A stretch of 64,000 bases of DNA from Enchytraeus crypticus (lineage: Eukaryota > Annelida > Clitellata > Enchytraeida > Enchytraeidae). Location of the stretch: NCBI GenBank assembly GCA_905160935.1, contig CAJHZI010000641.1, positions 944,501 through 1,008,500 on the forward strand, given 5' to 3'. Positions 1-11,322 of this stretch are shown piece after piece; positions within the stretch are counted from its first letter, which is position 1, and every line of letters begins with the position of its first letter. The position numbers were made by a program, and so were the translations under genes. The notes under the pieces were generated by a model. The model was not told where the DNA came from and ran no database searches. It worked only from the letters and a program-made list of their open reading frames with translations.

Positions 1-344
1 AAGAGATAATGAAAAATACTCAGAGAGATAATGAAAGGCACTCGGAGAGATATTGAGAGGTACACAAAGAGATAATGAAAGATACTCAGAGAGATAATGA
101 AAGGTACGTACCCGAGAGATAATGAAAGTTGCACAGAGAGATAATGTAAGGTACACAAAGAGAAAATGAAAGATACTCAGAGCGATATTGAAAGGTACTC
201 AGAGAGCCAGTGAAAGGTACACAAAGAGGTAATGAAAGATACACATAGAGTTAATGAAACGTACTCAGAGAGATAATGAGAGATAAATAGAGAGTTAATG
301 AAAGATACACAGATAGATAATGAAAGTTACACAGAGAGACAAGC
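1..344. repeat. Minisatellite, ~20-bp unit
   Basis: Diverged tandem copies of a roughly 20-bp unit, AGAGATAATGAAAGRTACWC, run from the left edge to about 344. Single-base changes and small indels separate the units. The array probably continues outside the window. It ends just before the target-site duplication of the next element. Confidence 0.9.
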
Positions 345-352
345 ATTACACT

Positions 353-1135
353 CAGTGGCGGATCCAGGGGGGCCCAGGGGGCCCGGGCCCTCCCCCCCCT
401 TAGGTCCGCCAATAAAAATTTTAAAACTATATTTTCATTGTTCCGATGGCGATTTCGATGTTTAAATTTGTTAGTAATGGCAATGGTTAGGGGGGGCCCG
501 GGGGGATGGTAAGACAGGGTATATATTCATTGTTCCTATGGCAATTACGATGTATAAACATGGTAGTGGTTAGGGGGGGGGTGAGGGGAGGGTAAGAAAG
601 GGAATGCAGTTTCAAAAGCTCGACTTTTTCTAGGATATACTAGGAGCCCTGTATAATGGAAGGGGCCTGGAAAATGTTGACCGTTTCACTAGCTCTCAAT
701 TTTCACTTGAACCAATGCAAAACCAAATTGGAGGAAAAAGGGTGTAAGTAAAAAATGAGAACTCTGTCCCGTAGCAGTGGTGCAAATAGCCTTGGCTAGG
801 AAGGGCTTAAGCCCCCCCACCGCCAAAATTAGGTCACTTTTGCAATACTTAGAGATCCGATCCGCAGAGTTTCTTCATAGGTGAAAAAATTAACCTACTT
901 TTCCAAAACAAATGTAGGACACTAGGTTTTCCCCTGACTTTAGTACGGGTATGAACGGGGAGGAGGGGTAAGTTACGGGGATACACTCACTCTATGAGCC
1001 GAACGTATTTTGAGCCCCCCCCATAAAAATTTGTCTGGTTGTGTCACATGTCCCGAAGAAGGCGTAAGCAAAAAAATGTACACTATAAAAAAAAAATTTG
1101 GGCCCCCCATTAAAAAATTCCTGGATCCTCCCGTG
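353..1135. mobile_element. hAT-type nonautonomous DNA element (MITE) with 8-bp TSD
   Basis: The left end reads CAGTGGCGGATCCAGG and the inverted right end reads CACGGGAGGATCCAGG. Both sides are flanked by the 8-bp duplication ATTACACT (345-352 and 1136-1143). An 8-bp TSD and CAG-starting ends are typical of the hAT superfamily. The interior is rich in G and C runs and has no transposase reading frame. A diverged inverted copy lies at 35497-36130. The class assignment is inferred from the TSD and termini only. Confidence 0.8.
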
Positions 1136-1323
1136 ATTACACTCGTTATTCAGTATCTATTGTACAAAACAACATCAGGTACATTAAGATAGAAATGTAT
1201 ATATATCACAGCTACACATCGCAGGGTCTTATAGTTATTCTACACACATGGATTGTGTCTGATAGCTTAACTAACAGCTCATATGCGATGTGCCTGATAG
1301 TTTGACCTTTCTAATGACACTTT

Positions 1324-1909
1324 TCACCTCACAATCTGGATCATCGAACGATACATAATTATGAATTTTACTGCTAAAGTGTATATTTTGAACCATGCAA
1401 CTACTGAACAGCTGTCAAACAACTTGCCAACATGCCACTGACTCAGCCTAACAAACAAATCAGCGTAGCCAATCATATAGGACTCAACGAACAACATTGT
1501 AGGTTTTATGTCTTGCTATACGATGAGCACTCAGGAGTGAAGGAACAAATCACGTTTGCTGCCAGATTTATCCAATTATTAGTAATAAATGCTAAAGGTA
1601 TCATCATCATCATCATCATCGTCCCTTGAATCCCAGTTTAAATGCTAAATGAATGCCAGAGGTATAAAATATGATAAATATGTTAACCTCACGTTGACTA
1701 GCTAGACAGATGGTGAGGAAGTAGCTCTCGATGTGGGCACAGTCGTGTCGACGATCAATCTCACACACCTCCAGGGCCCCAGCGGGAATCTCGTAGGACT
1801 TGAGTATCTCGTGCACCATGTGCGACATGGGTGAATATTTCTTAGCCCAGAGCACGATCTTACGACGTTTGATCTTCTGATCAACAAAGAGCTGAGTCTC
1901 GCCAGACAT
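1324..1909 (-). CDS. Glutaredoxin-like protein with degenerate active site, 2 exons
   Basis: Exon 1 is 1909-1693 and exon 2 is 1511-1324; they join in phase 1 to give 134 residues ending at TGA. Exon 1 starts MSGETQLFVDQKI, then the beta strand KIVLWAKKY and helix HMVHEILKSY as in a glutaredoxin fold. Exon 2 carries the expected cis-Pro segment (KPTMLFV, Pro76) and the following IGYADLFVRLSQ. Family members normally have CPYC or CPxS at the active site; here residues 26-29 are S-P-M-S, with no cysteine, and the usual GG before the last helix is changed. That argues against classical dithiol or monothiol chemistry. The chosen donor is gtgagg; an alternative, gtctag, lies 16 bases upstream. The last ~25 residues extend beyond the usual C terminus. 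The intron holds an (ATG)n-tailed retroelement end. It could be a pseudogene, but both exons are open. The glutaredoxin fold is my call from residue pattern alone. Confidence 0.6.
1598..1650 (-). mobile_element. 3' end fragment of the (ATG)n-tailed retroelement
   Basis: On the plus strand (ATC)8 is followed by CCCTTGAATCCCAGTTTAA. This is the reverse complement of the tail AAACTGGGATTCAAGGG(ATG)n found at several other sites in the window (for example 12280-12790 and 17025-17335). It sits in the intron of the glutaredoxin-like gene. Confidence 0.7.
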
Positions 1910-3228
1910 ACTGACTGTCGATGAAGTTGTTACATCAATAGGATTCTATGTGAGATGATTGTTACACTAAATCATGAATATTTTGGAAGAATTCAATGCA
2001 GCTGAACATTACTGATAAGAATTAGTTGCTACGCTGGGGAAATGTTACGCTGCTGAAATTAATAAAATGAATAAAATATGACATCACATAAATGTTAGAA
2101 TAAATATTTCAAACTACAAAAAAGTTGAAATATATATTTCAAGTTTGAAGAACATGAAAACAGCCATGGGCTTCCGGTTTCATATATTATTCAGATATTC
2201 TAATTTGTTGCATTAAGAATATGAATACACTGAATGAGGCTTTTGTCCCAGCAGATGTACAGTGATATAGATTATTTAATATTTTCAACTTTAGTTAATC
2301 TTTTTTACTTAGTTTACTTAGAATACTTAGTTTATTTTATTTTATTACTTTAGTTAACTTTTTTAATAATACTTGCAATCTATCTCATATAGACCAGACT
2401 CTATACCCCTCTCATACAACACTGTCGCCACTAAATGTTTTCAATTATTCAGAGAAGCAATCAGTTGTTATGCATTTAGTATTCGTTTACAGGAACCTAT
2501 TTGCTAGGTATACTGAAAATTGTACAAGAAATGGATGAGTAGTTGCAAAATATAGCATTTTGAGCTAGGTTGAGATATGGTACTTTCTGCCACTCTATAC
2601 AACTAGATTTTTCCAGGCTTATTCTACTCTGTGTAGGGCAAACCTTGAAATCAGTTGGTGTAGAAGGATTTGTTTATTTGTTGGCTTTGAAAAGAGTCAT
2701 TTTCATTGCTAAATTTAAATTGGATCAAGTTTACATCATATATGCCAAAAATAAGCTTCATCGTCATTAACACAGGCACAAAAATCTATGCCCGTTCCAC
2801 AATGAGATGCCTATTCAGATGAATCACGTCACAAATCCTCAAGCGATACTTTCATTCTTACAGCATTCTCAATTCCTTTATTCAACAGGATTGAGATTGA
2901 GATTGCCGGGTGTCACAACGTTGGTGTACCAAAGCATCTCTAGCTCATATAGTGCTGTGAAGCGTTGGATGGAAGATTAAGAAATAGAATGGTTGAATTG
3001 CAATGGCACGTAAAAGAATATGAGACAGAAGAATATCACCATAGTACGCTTGATTTACTGAAACTCTCGAATCAATGACAGTCAATTCAGCAGCATTCAT
3101 AGAAGACCTACTAGGGGGTACTATCCAATGAAAGCTATCATTGTCTGTTATCTCAAAAAACTTTACAGTTTTGTCAGTGTGTATTATGCCCCATCATTCT
3201 CAAATTTTCAATATATTGCAAAAACTAT

Positions 3229-3236
<8 letters not shown>
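1910..3236. other. Intergenic, no gene recognised
   Basis: AT-rich DNA upstream of the glutaredoxin-like gene. The one small open frame at 2570-2770 has no recognisable domain and no splice context. Nothing repetitive stands out. Confidence 0.6.

Positions 3237-3294
<58 letters not shown>
3237..3294. repeat. (TA)n microsatellite
   Basis: Uninterrupted TA dinucleotides preceded by a few ATAC units. The open frames crossing it, with runs of alternating Ile and Tyr, are artefacts. Confidence 0.95.
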
Positions 3295-3299
3295 TGACT

Positions 3300-3432
3300 G
3301 CTTTTATAGTGCTTATCTAGATTTTGGAATAGGCACCGTTTTTGGAACTTCTTTTTGCTCACTGGCTTGGATCGTTTCAATAGAGCCCGATGCTGTCGTT
3401 GAGGACGACAGTACATTAATTGTTACTTTATT
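3300..3432 (+). mobile_element. 5'-truncated 3' end of the CR1/L2-like LINE
   Basis: It matches the 3' UTR of the long LINE copy at 8640-8775: GATTTTGGAATAGGCACCG, then a CTTTTTGCTC and a GACAGTACATTAATTGTTA segment. It is 5'-truncated just after the (TA)n tract, as expected of target-primed reverse transcription. Confidence 0.75.
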
Positions 3433-3837
3433 ATGTATAGATCTACACAAAAACAGAGCTTGCAATGTGCTCTTCCTACAACTTGAGAAAATCATTGTTC
3501 ATAATTTTTTAGCGTCACATTTTGATAACAGAGTGGAGCTGTAATGTCGCATAAAATTTTTGACTATATTGCAAAGATCAAGCCTCGAACAGAGTCAAGC
3601 TCAATATTTAATTTAATCACCACGCTGGTCCTGAACCGCATGAAAACATGCTGCTATTGCTTGTGTAGCCTCACAATTCATCAGAGAGAAATGAATGTGC
3701 ATTGTTACGAGAAAATGTTAAAGGTATTACAGCTGGGTATGCTCAGAGAGAAGTTTGAGAAAAATTCAGATTTTATGGATAAGCTAAGGTGATCTATTAT
3801 GGACATCTGATGAAAAAAGTATAAAAAACACGCATTA

Positions 3838-4056
3838 TAGTGAAATGATCAACTATGTTGATATATATCACTTTTTAATATCACATGTTTAAACCGTTAG
3901 GCAAATTAGTCCATTTTCCGCATAGCCAGTCCAGTGAATGTCCGAGATTTTACTCTCAGCTCAGCGCGGCTGGGATTCGAACCCACGAGGGTCGAGGGTC
4001 AATTCACCAAAGGATCAGTTAATTAAAACTTCATGACGTTACCCCTAAGCATGAAT
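3838..4056 (-). mobile_element. tRNA-derived SINE, core family (SINE-B)
   Basis: Read on the minus strand it starts CTTAGGGGTAACGTCATG, has the perfect B box GGTTCGAATCC, then the core AGTAAAATCTCGGACATTC, and ends in a segment shared with 43340-43425 (RTATCAACATAGTTGATCAT). The other copies are at 22230-22433, 43199-43425, 51905-52160 and 35003-35222. Confidence 0.75.
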
Positions 4057-5179
4057 ATCTATGAATATCTGAAAGAATATCTAACATACTTTATGTATGT
4101 TACAAGTGCAGTTTAGTTAATATTATACTCAAATGATTAAAAATCTGATAGTTATATTTACTTCATTCAAGTTCATTATAAGTGACCATCCGTTAAATAA
4201 ACTTTATAATAATTATTCACAGATAATTATTCACATAAAAATCATCAACAAACGTTGCCACGACAACGCACAAAGTAAACAACAACGAAAAGAAGAACAT
4301 TATTATAGTACGATAACAGAATGCTTATATTATTTATAAGAATTTTACTAATGCTGTTGACAATGACAACATCATGCATAATAAACCAAATTTAAGCTGG
4401 AGTTTGAGTTCAAAAACTGTGCAGAATCTAAACTCCAAAAAGCTATTGCAATGAAAATGGTAAAAACATAAACATCTTTGTAGTTAATTAAGCTTATATT
4501 TAGTAGTTACAATAGTAGTATCAAAGATATAGAATTATAATTATAATGTAATTCTTTATTCTATGAGTAGTATAGTATCATAATTAAGCATAGAATAAAG
4601 AAAAACCGATTTAAGTAGTCCAAAATATAATATAATTATAATTACAAAATATAATATAATTAAGTAGTCCAAAATATAATACAGTCAGGAAATATGTAAG
4701 TTACGCTATAAATTAATGTCTGATACCCATTTTAAAACAATGGCAACAGTAGACTACTATGTGAAAATTTTATGCACTTAATTATAGTTTTAAGAATAAA
4801 TTATGTTGTTGACTATATACTTTGCCAAGGATAATACATACTATGTATAATAGCCTTAATTGTACGTTGCTATTTTTCTTTGTATAGCATAATATTATGT
4901 AAGTTACGTTGCCTTCTAAACAGTGATGGGCATTAAAATATTTTCAATATAAACTTAAACTTCTGTTTTATTTTCTATTTTCAAAATACTTTTACAAAAG
5001 TATTTTAAAAAGGAATTTCTTTTTTTTAAAGAAAAGGATTTTTTTTATTTTAAAAAAGGAAGTATGTTTAAAATACTATTAAAACACTTTGCAAAATCCT
5101 TTTTGAAAATTTTATGTTCAAAATTAGGTAAATTAAATTTTGTTCACCTTACGGTGCCTTCTAAATGTCACTACGGTGC

Positions 5180-5290
5180 CTTCTAAGTGTCACGCATACC
5201 ACACACACTACACATACTACACCACACATACTACACATACTACATTACACATACCCCGCATGCTGTACATACCACACATACTACACAGGA
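5180..5290. repeat. Imperfect CACATACTACA tandem repeat
   Basis: About ten diverged copies of an 8-11-bp CACATACTACA-like unit. It follows a small direct duplication of TACGGTGCCTTCTAA (about 5152-5190). Confidence 0.7.
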
Positions 5291-5680
5291 CTGTTTATTT
5301 ATTGATTTATAATAAATAAATAGAATTTTGTTGAAATTTAGCGTCTTAAGTGAATAGTTTTAGACTTTATTAAGTACATTGGCGCACTATTAACTTAGTT
5401 AATAGTTCTATGTTATATTGTTATTCTGTTATATAGTTATTTTGTTGAAAAATCAATTTGCAGTTTTGACCGTTATTTTACCGTTATAGTTGATCCGTTA
5501 CACGTTATTTTATAGTGCTTTTAGTGTTTAAATTGTTAAAGTTTTAGTGTTTACGTTTTGATCGTTAGTTACTTATTGCATATTTGTATTTTTTATGTAA
5601 TTTATGTATAACTATATTGTAATTTATATTATTGTACTTTCTGCATTGTTTACAATTACTGATTTGCCAGTTTTGTAAGC

Positions 5681-8600
5681 ATGTTTCGATCGAGAATTAC
5701 GGTTAATTCTCTTCGAAGCAATATTTCTCTTTGCTCTCTTAACATCCGATCCCTCTCTAACTCAGATCATATCCTTGCTTTGCATGATTTGGCTGAGACT
5801 CACAAGTTTGACTGTTTTGCTATCAGTGAAACTTGGCTATCCTCTATAACCACTCCTTCTGAACTGATGTCTATTCTTCCTCCAGGTTATGATATGTTTA
5901 TTGTAAATCGTGACTCTAGGACATCTGGTGCTAAGAGTGGTGGAGTTGCTCTCCTACTAAGGAAGCCCTTTACCCTTCTTAGCAATGACTGTCATAAATT
6001 TTCTTCATTTGAAGCAATTTCAGTCACTGGTAAATTTAGCACATGTACTCTGCATGTTGTTGCAGTGTATCGACCACCATCTTCTTCCCCCTATGCCAAA
6101 CCTATTTCTCTCTTTTTATCGGAGTTTTCTACCCTACTCTCCTTCCTTACTACTTCTAAATCAGACTTTGTGATTACAGGTGACCTCAACATTCACCTTG
6201 TCAATCCTCTTGATCCCTTAACTCAGCAATTTAATACTTTGTTGTCCTCTTGTAATGCTGTTCAACATGTGAATGTTGCTACTCATATTGAGAATCATAC
6301 ACTTGATGTTGTTATTACACCAAGTCTCTCTGCTATTGATCCTTTAAGTGTTACTATTTTAACTCACTCGTCGTCAGGCCATTTTGCTGTTGTATTCACT
6401 TGTAATCATGTTAAGCCAGATACTATTAAAAATTCTCCTACTGTTTCATTTAGGTGTGTAAATAACGTTGATCTTGATCTCTTTTGTTCTGATCTTGAAA
6501 ATTCGACTTTGATCAAGTCTCCTGCTAATGATCTTGATAAATTAGTAAAACAGTATAACACTACTCTTTCATCTCTAGTTGATAAGCATGCACCTCTAAC
6601 TACCAAGAAGCTTCAGAAATCTAACCCTTGGTATACTTCTGGTCTGAGAAAGCTAAAGGCTGCATGCTGTAGAGCTGAAAGAAAGTGGCGTCATACCCAT
6701 TCAGATTTTTGGAAAACTGTTTATAATTTGCAACACAAGATTTATCGTATTGATATTGCTAATGTTAAGAAAGAGTACTACTCCTCTTTGGTCATTAAGG
6801 CTGTGAATGTCAAGAGTTTATGGAAAACCGTTAATGATCTTTTACACAGATCTTTTTCTCCTTCTCTTCCTTCTACTCCTGTGGAGTCACTGCCTGAACA
6901 ATTTTCCAATTACTTTACAGATAAGATAAGCAATCTTAGAGAATCTATCACTCCATCTCCTAACTCTACTCCTCATACTCCAGTAGAGAATCATTCCAAA
7001 GATGAGCTTTCTAATTTCACTCCAGTTGCAATTGATGAGATTACTAACTTAAATTAGTTTTAGACTCTCCAGCTAAACATTGTGACTTGGATCCTATCCC
7101 AACCGCTCCTTTAAAGAAGTCTATTCACATACTTGCTCCAGTATTAACATTGATTGTTAACCCCTCTCTCTCTCTCTACTGGCAAATTTCCTCACGCTTT
7201 TAAGCGTGCAGTTATTACTCCATTGCTTAAAAGCCCACACTGGATAATGAATTATTGTCGAATTACAGGCCTATATCTAATCTGTCATACATATCTAAGC
7301 TCACTAAGCATCGTTCAACTGAAACGGTGCTTCTATCTGTGTGCAATTCTATTGTTAATGCCATGTGCACACAACGCTTAACTGTATGCAAACTGTATGT
7401 AACTGTATGTAACTGTACTTATTATGTATGCTTGATCTTTCGGCCGCTTTTGATACCACTGATCACAATATTCTTCTGGAACGTCTTTCTTCCTGGTTTG
7501 GTGTTCGTGGAATTGTTCTTGATTGGTTTTCCTCCTATCTGACGGATCGTTCTTTTAGTGTGAAAGTGATGGAGTACATCTCTTCGCCTTCTCACTTAAA
7601 GTATGGTGTGCCTAAAGGCTCCATTTTTGGTCCTATCCTCTTTAACCTCTATACAACACCCTTAAGCTCTCTAATCTCTTCTCATTCTCTTGATCATGAA
7701 CTATATGCTGATGACACTCAAATGTACACTTGTTTCACCCCTAACTCCTATTCTAATGCTGAAACCCTCCTGCAACAAAATTTTCAGTCTATATCCCCTT
7801 GGATGTCTGCTAATTTCTTGGCACTTAATCCATCTAAGACTGAATTCTTGTTGGTCGGGACACCTCAACAGCTTCTGAAGCTGAATGGGAAACTCTTTCG
7901 TTATCTTCGGGTATTAAAATATCACCTGCTTCTTCTGTGAGAAATCTCGGTATTAACCTTGATAAACACCTAACCTTCTACGAACACATAACTAAAACTT
8001 CACAAGCATGTTTCTTCCATATCCGTGATCTTCGTCGAATACGTTCATATTTGTCACGTGAGACCGCTGCTACAATTGGTGCTGCTCTTGTGCAATCGAA
8101 GTTGGACTACTGTAATTCCCTATTTTTAAATCTCCTTGGCTGTAAGATTGATCGGTTGCAGTTTGTTCAGAATTCTTTTGCGCGAGCAATTTTTTGTAGT
8201 TCGAAGTACTCACATGTTACGCCAATTTTGAAGTCTTTGCACTGACTAAAGATTAAAGAGCGTATCATTTACAAAACAGCTTCGTTAACGTATAAGTCCA
8301 TTATCATCCCTGGACAAACTTGTATGTCTCACTTGATTAAAGTGATGCAGCCTGCTATTACTCGGTCTTCTAAGTTAATTACTCTTGTGAGACCTAGCTT
8401 ACCTTCACGCTCTAAGCTATCTAATCGTTCTTTCCAGCATGCTGCACCTCAGATCTGGAATTCTCTTTCATCCAATCTTCGGAAATCTTCATTTGAATCA
8501 CATCAGCCTTTGCTTTCCTATGAGCAGTTCCATAAGCAGTTGAAGACCTATCTTTTCCATCTCTCTTTTCCATCCAGTGTACATGAGCAGCGACCTGCGC

Positions 8601-8775
8601 CTAAACCACCTTTTCTTTAACTCCCTTTACTTTGGACTGAATTTCTGGATTTTGGAATTTGCACCGTTTTTGGACCTTCTTTTTTTGCTCGACGGCTTGA
8701 TTTGTCTCAATAGTGCTCGATGTTGTCATTGATGACTGTAGCACTCTAATTGTTGTTATTATTATTATTACACAA
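5681..8775 (+). mobile_element. CR1/L2-like non-LTR retrotransposon, broken long copy
   Basis: The 5681-7057 frame encodes an apurinic-type endonuclease: CSLNIRSL near the start, SETWLS (catalytic Glu), GDLNIHL and a late SSSGHFAVVF. The reverse transcriptase follows in other frames: YRPISNLSYISKL (7255 onward), LDLSAAFDTTDHNILL, GVPKGSIFGPILFN and the catalytic YADD in 7428-7940. Then come C-terminal segments at 7937-8245 and 8324-8620 ending in a QIWNSLSSNLR motif. At least three frame changes and stops separate these blocks. The palm domain also lacks the stretch normally found between SKL and HSTE, an internal deletion of some tens of codons. The 3' UTR ends in (ATT)n at about 8757-8770. 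It is therefore inactive. The clade call rests on motif style; CR1 and L2 cannot be separated by eye. Confidence 0.85.
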
Positions 8776-8789
8776 ACCACACATAAGCT

Positions 8790-10709
8790 CAATAAGCTTG
8801 CTTTTTATATCTTACAAGGTCAAGGTTAGACTTTCAACATGTAAATATAAACAACTGAGTGTTGAATCAGATGCTATCATATAATTAATAATAACCAATT
8901 TTGAAATTCATATCATCTTAGCCAGTGGCATAGGAAAGGGTTTTCGCGTCTAGTGGTCAACTCATATTGTACGGTCCCCATTATTTGAACGACTTTGTTG
9001 CTAAGGTGTATATTATAATTTCAATTTTTTCAAGAAAATTTGTTTTGTCCTATGACCCCAAACTATAAAGGGGGGTAATTCCACGAAAGCAGAGCCATCA
9101 TATGAAATTATAGAAAGCATATTATTTGAATGAAAAATGTTTTTTCTAGCTCAAAATTTCATGCAGATTCTAAATATGTAATGTATTGTATTATATGTAT
9201 AATAAGTAATGTATTTAAGTGGCCAGAGAAAGAAGATGTAAGTTGCCAAGGAGGATATAATTCTACGTTTAACGGAGCCTCAGATAGATCGTCGGGACAG
9301 CTGCTGTTTTCAGATCACAGTGTTGCAAGATATAAGATATAACATTGAATAATTAATTCCTCATTAGAAAGTATCTAATACTGCTTATATTGCATTGAAC
9401 ATTAGATTTAGTTTCAAGCCTTGCCTCAGTTAAGTGTTAAACCTTAAGCAGTTCTGAGTTTTCACAGAGTGTAATTCCGTTACTACTTTTTGTAATTCAG
9501 TTACCAGTCTAAGAATCAATTTTTTAGAAAATAAAATGATGTAATTTAAAAATAAAATACCTTAAGTGATTAATGATTATACGCCCAGCAACATGTGTTT
9601 AGGACACATTTATGGGATTTGACAATTCAAGGAGTTTGGATAGTGAAAACTGTGACCCTCAATATGAAGGACTTTCTAATGTAATTCTGTTACCACAATG
9701 TGGCGCCCCCTAGTGAACACAGATATTGTAATATTAAATATCTATATTGGTACAGTATTAGTACGGGACACTTGGTTATCCATGAAATTAAAATTTTAAA
9801 CAAATCTTTAAATATAGTTGTTTTTTAGTCAGTAGTAATTTTAAAAACTGTACAAATTTAATTCCGTTACCGTGGAATTGCCCAGGGGTAAAAGTGAAAA
9901 GGTAGGAGTTAAAGCCCAATTTTTTTGTTAGCTCCGTTCGCAACTTTTGTGACCCCCCACTATTTTCCCTAGGTCTGGGCCACTGAACATTGCATTCGTC
10001 ATTTTTAAACAAATAGTATTAACTTTACACAGCTATTCGAAATCTTTTTTGCCAGATATACATGTGTCTTAAACAGGTTTGGGCTTTTGCTCAGGTAAAA
10101 CTAGTGTTACCCTGCCTAGTGGGCAAAAGCTGGTTTAAGAAAACTGGGTAAAACTGAGCAAAACTATGAACCACAGAATATCTCAATTGCTGTATTCTAA
10201 ACTCTGAAAATTACTTTATCCGCTTATACTGTAAACATACAGTGTATTATAGGTAATATAAAAAGCATTGCCATTAAATTAATCATAGTACCAATCCTGG
10301 GTGTGTGATAATACTATAAAAAGTAAAATTTGTTAACGTTACCCATAGTCTGGAAACTGAATTGTATATATAATCAATATCCAAGTCTAATGTAGTGACT
10401 TGGTTAAAATTAATTTTGAATGCCCATTGCCAGCTACTATGTAATCTTTGGACAACCAAAAATTCCAAGTAGGTCTTCAATTTGATTAATATTACTGTGA
10501 ATTTCTATAGTACCATTAATATTATCATGTATATCTTTACCAGAGACTATAGTATGCCCTATTTATGAACCAATTTTGGTAAAGTTTAGCTTCTATTCTT
10601 TTTTATTTTGAGTTCATTGTATCAGAGTAGTTGTAACCCTTTGAAGCCCAAATAATTTGTAAAAGAAATCTCGGGAGCCCCCTTTGGCCGGGGGGCCCTC
10701 TGCATATGC
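8790..10709. other. Intergenic, no gene recognised
   Basis: This stretch contains scattered copies of GTAATTCYGTTACCA-like sequence (about 9473, 9493, 9678 and 9858). An imperfect inverted repeat lies around 10060-10135, with arms resembling CTTAAACCAGCTTTTGCCC. G/C-run DNA at 10670-10700 resembles MITE interiors. No open frame has a recognisable domain. Confidence 0.5.
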
Positions 10710-10886
10710 CAGTGGCGTAGCCAGGATTTAGTCTTGGGGGAGGCAATTCAATCTTGGGGGAGGCAATTTCTGGAGGTACACACCTTATACAATGTTTTTT
10801 CTTATATTTTGGCCTTAATAAAACTTTGACATGACATATTGGAAGGGGCACATGCCCCTCCCTGCCTCCTCCTTGCTACGCAACTG
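10710..10886. mobile_element. hAT-type MITE, 177 bp, perfect 8-bp TSD
   Basis: The left terminus is CAGTGGCGTAGCCAGG and the inverted right terminus is CAGTTGCGTAGCAAGG. It is flanked by the exact 8-bp duplication GCATATGC at 10702-10709 and 10887-10894. Internally GGGGGAGGCAATT is duplicated and there is no coding sequence. A diverged relative begins at 49848. The superfamily is inferred from TSD length and the CAG start. Confidence 0.85.
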
Positions 10887-10899
10887 GCATATGCTTATA

Positions 10900-10923
10900 A
10901 GTGCCTTTTGATAAATCCAGCCC

Positions 10924-10992
<69 letters not shown>

Positions 10993-11017
10993 CTGGATTT
11001 ACCAAAAGGCACTCTAT
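10900..11017. mobile_element. Foldback element: inverted arms around (TA)n
   Basis: The arm AGTGCCTTTTGATAAATCC (with AGCCCTA following) at about 10901-10926 is inverted at about 10988-11016, giving AGGGCTGGATTTACCAAAAG then GCACT. The loop is itself (TA)n, so the unit can fold into one long hairpin. A further AGTGCCTTTTA follows at about 11040, inside the next TA tract. Confidence 0.65.
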
Positions 11018-11048
11018 ATATATATATATATATATATATAGTGCCTTT

Positions 11049-11098
<50 letters not shown>
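10926..11098. repeat. (TA)n tracts, three blocks
   Basis: TA dinucleotide runs at about 10928-10989, 11014-11041 and 11050-11098, separated by short unique pieces. They end about 225 bases before the SERAC1 start codon. Confidence 0.95.
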
Positions 11099-11099
<1 letters not shown>

Positions 11100-11322
11100 T
11101 TGCTTACTCTCATGCTTGAGCGTAGGTTTGCAACCTTTACAAACTTGTCTGATGATGCCATTTTTCTTGTAATCTAATATAGATTAAAAGAATATGAAAA
11201 GATAAAGATAATATATGCCTAATAATAATCTAGTGAATGGTTTAGACATCTTTGATGAATTCTGTTAAACAACATAAATTTATTACAAAATTTATATTTC
11301 AAAGTATCATTTTTCTTAAAAA

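Larger units (their letters stand above)
3433..5680. other. Intergenic, AT-rich
   Basis: No gene was recognised. Apart from the SINE at 3838-4056 it holds TATAATATAATTA-type low-complexity DNA (about 4500-4700), T/A homopolymer-rich sequence near 4980-5100 and the CACATACTACA cluster. Open frames at 3544-3792 and 4133-4339 show no domain. The final 300-400 bases may include the 5' UTR of the following LINE, but I cannot place its start. Confidence 0.55.

Noticed and set aside
1-344. CRISPR-like repeat array
   Set aside because: Units are directly adjacent with no spacers and the genome is clearly animal.
1432-1629. A plus-strand open frame of 65 codons
   Set aside because: It is antisense to exon 2 of the glutaredoxin-like gene and ends in an (ATC)n run giving poly-Ile.
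3128-3544. A 138-codon plus-strand frame
   Set aside because: It crosses a (TA)n microsatellite and a LINE 3' UTR; there is no domain and no splice context.
8923-9985. A possible ~1-kb hAT-like element bounded by CAGTGGCATAGG and GTCTGGGCCACTG
   Set aside because: The 8 bases flanking each end do not match and the termini agree for only a few bases, so the pairing may be accidental.
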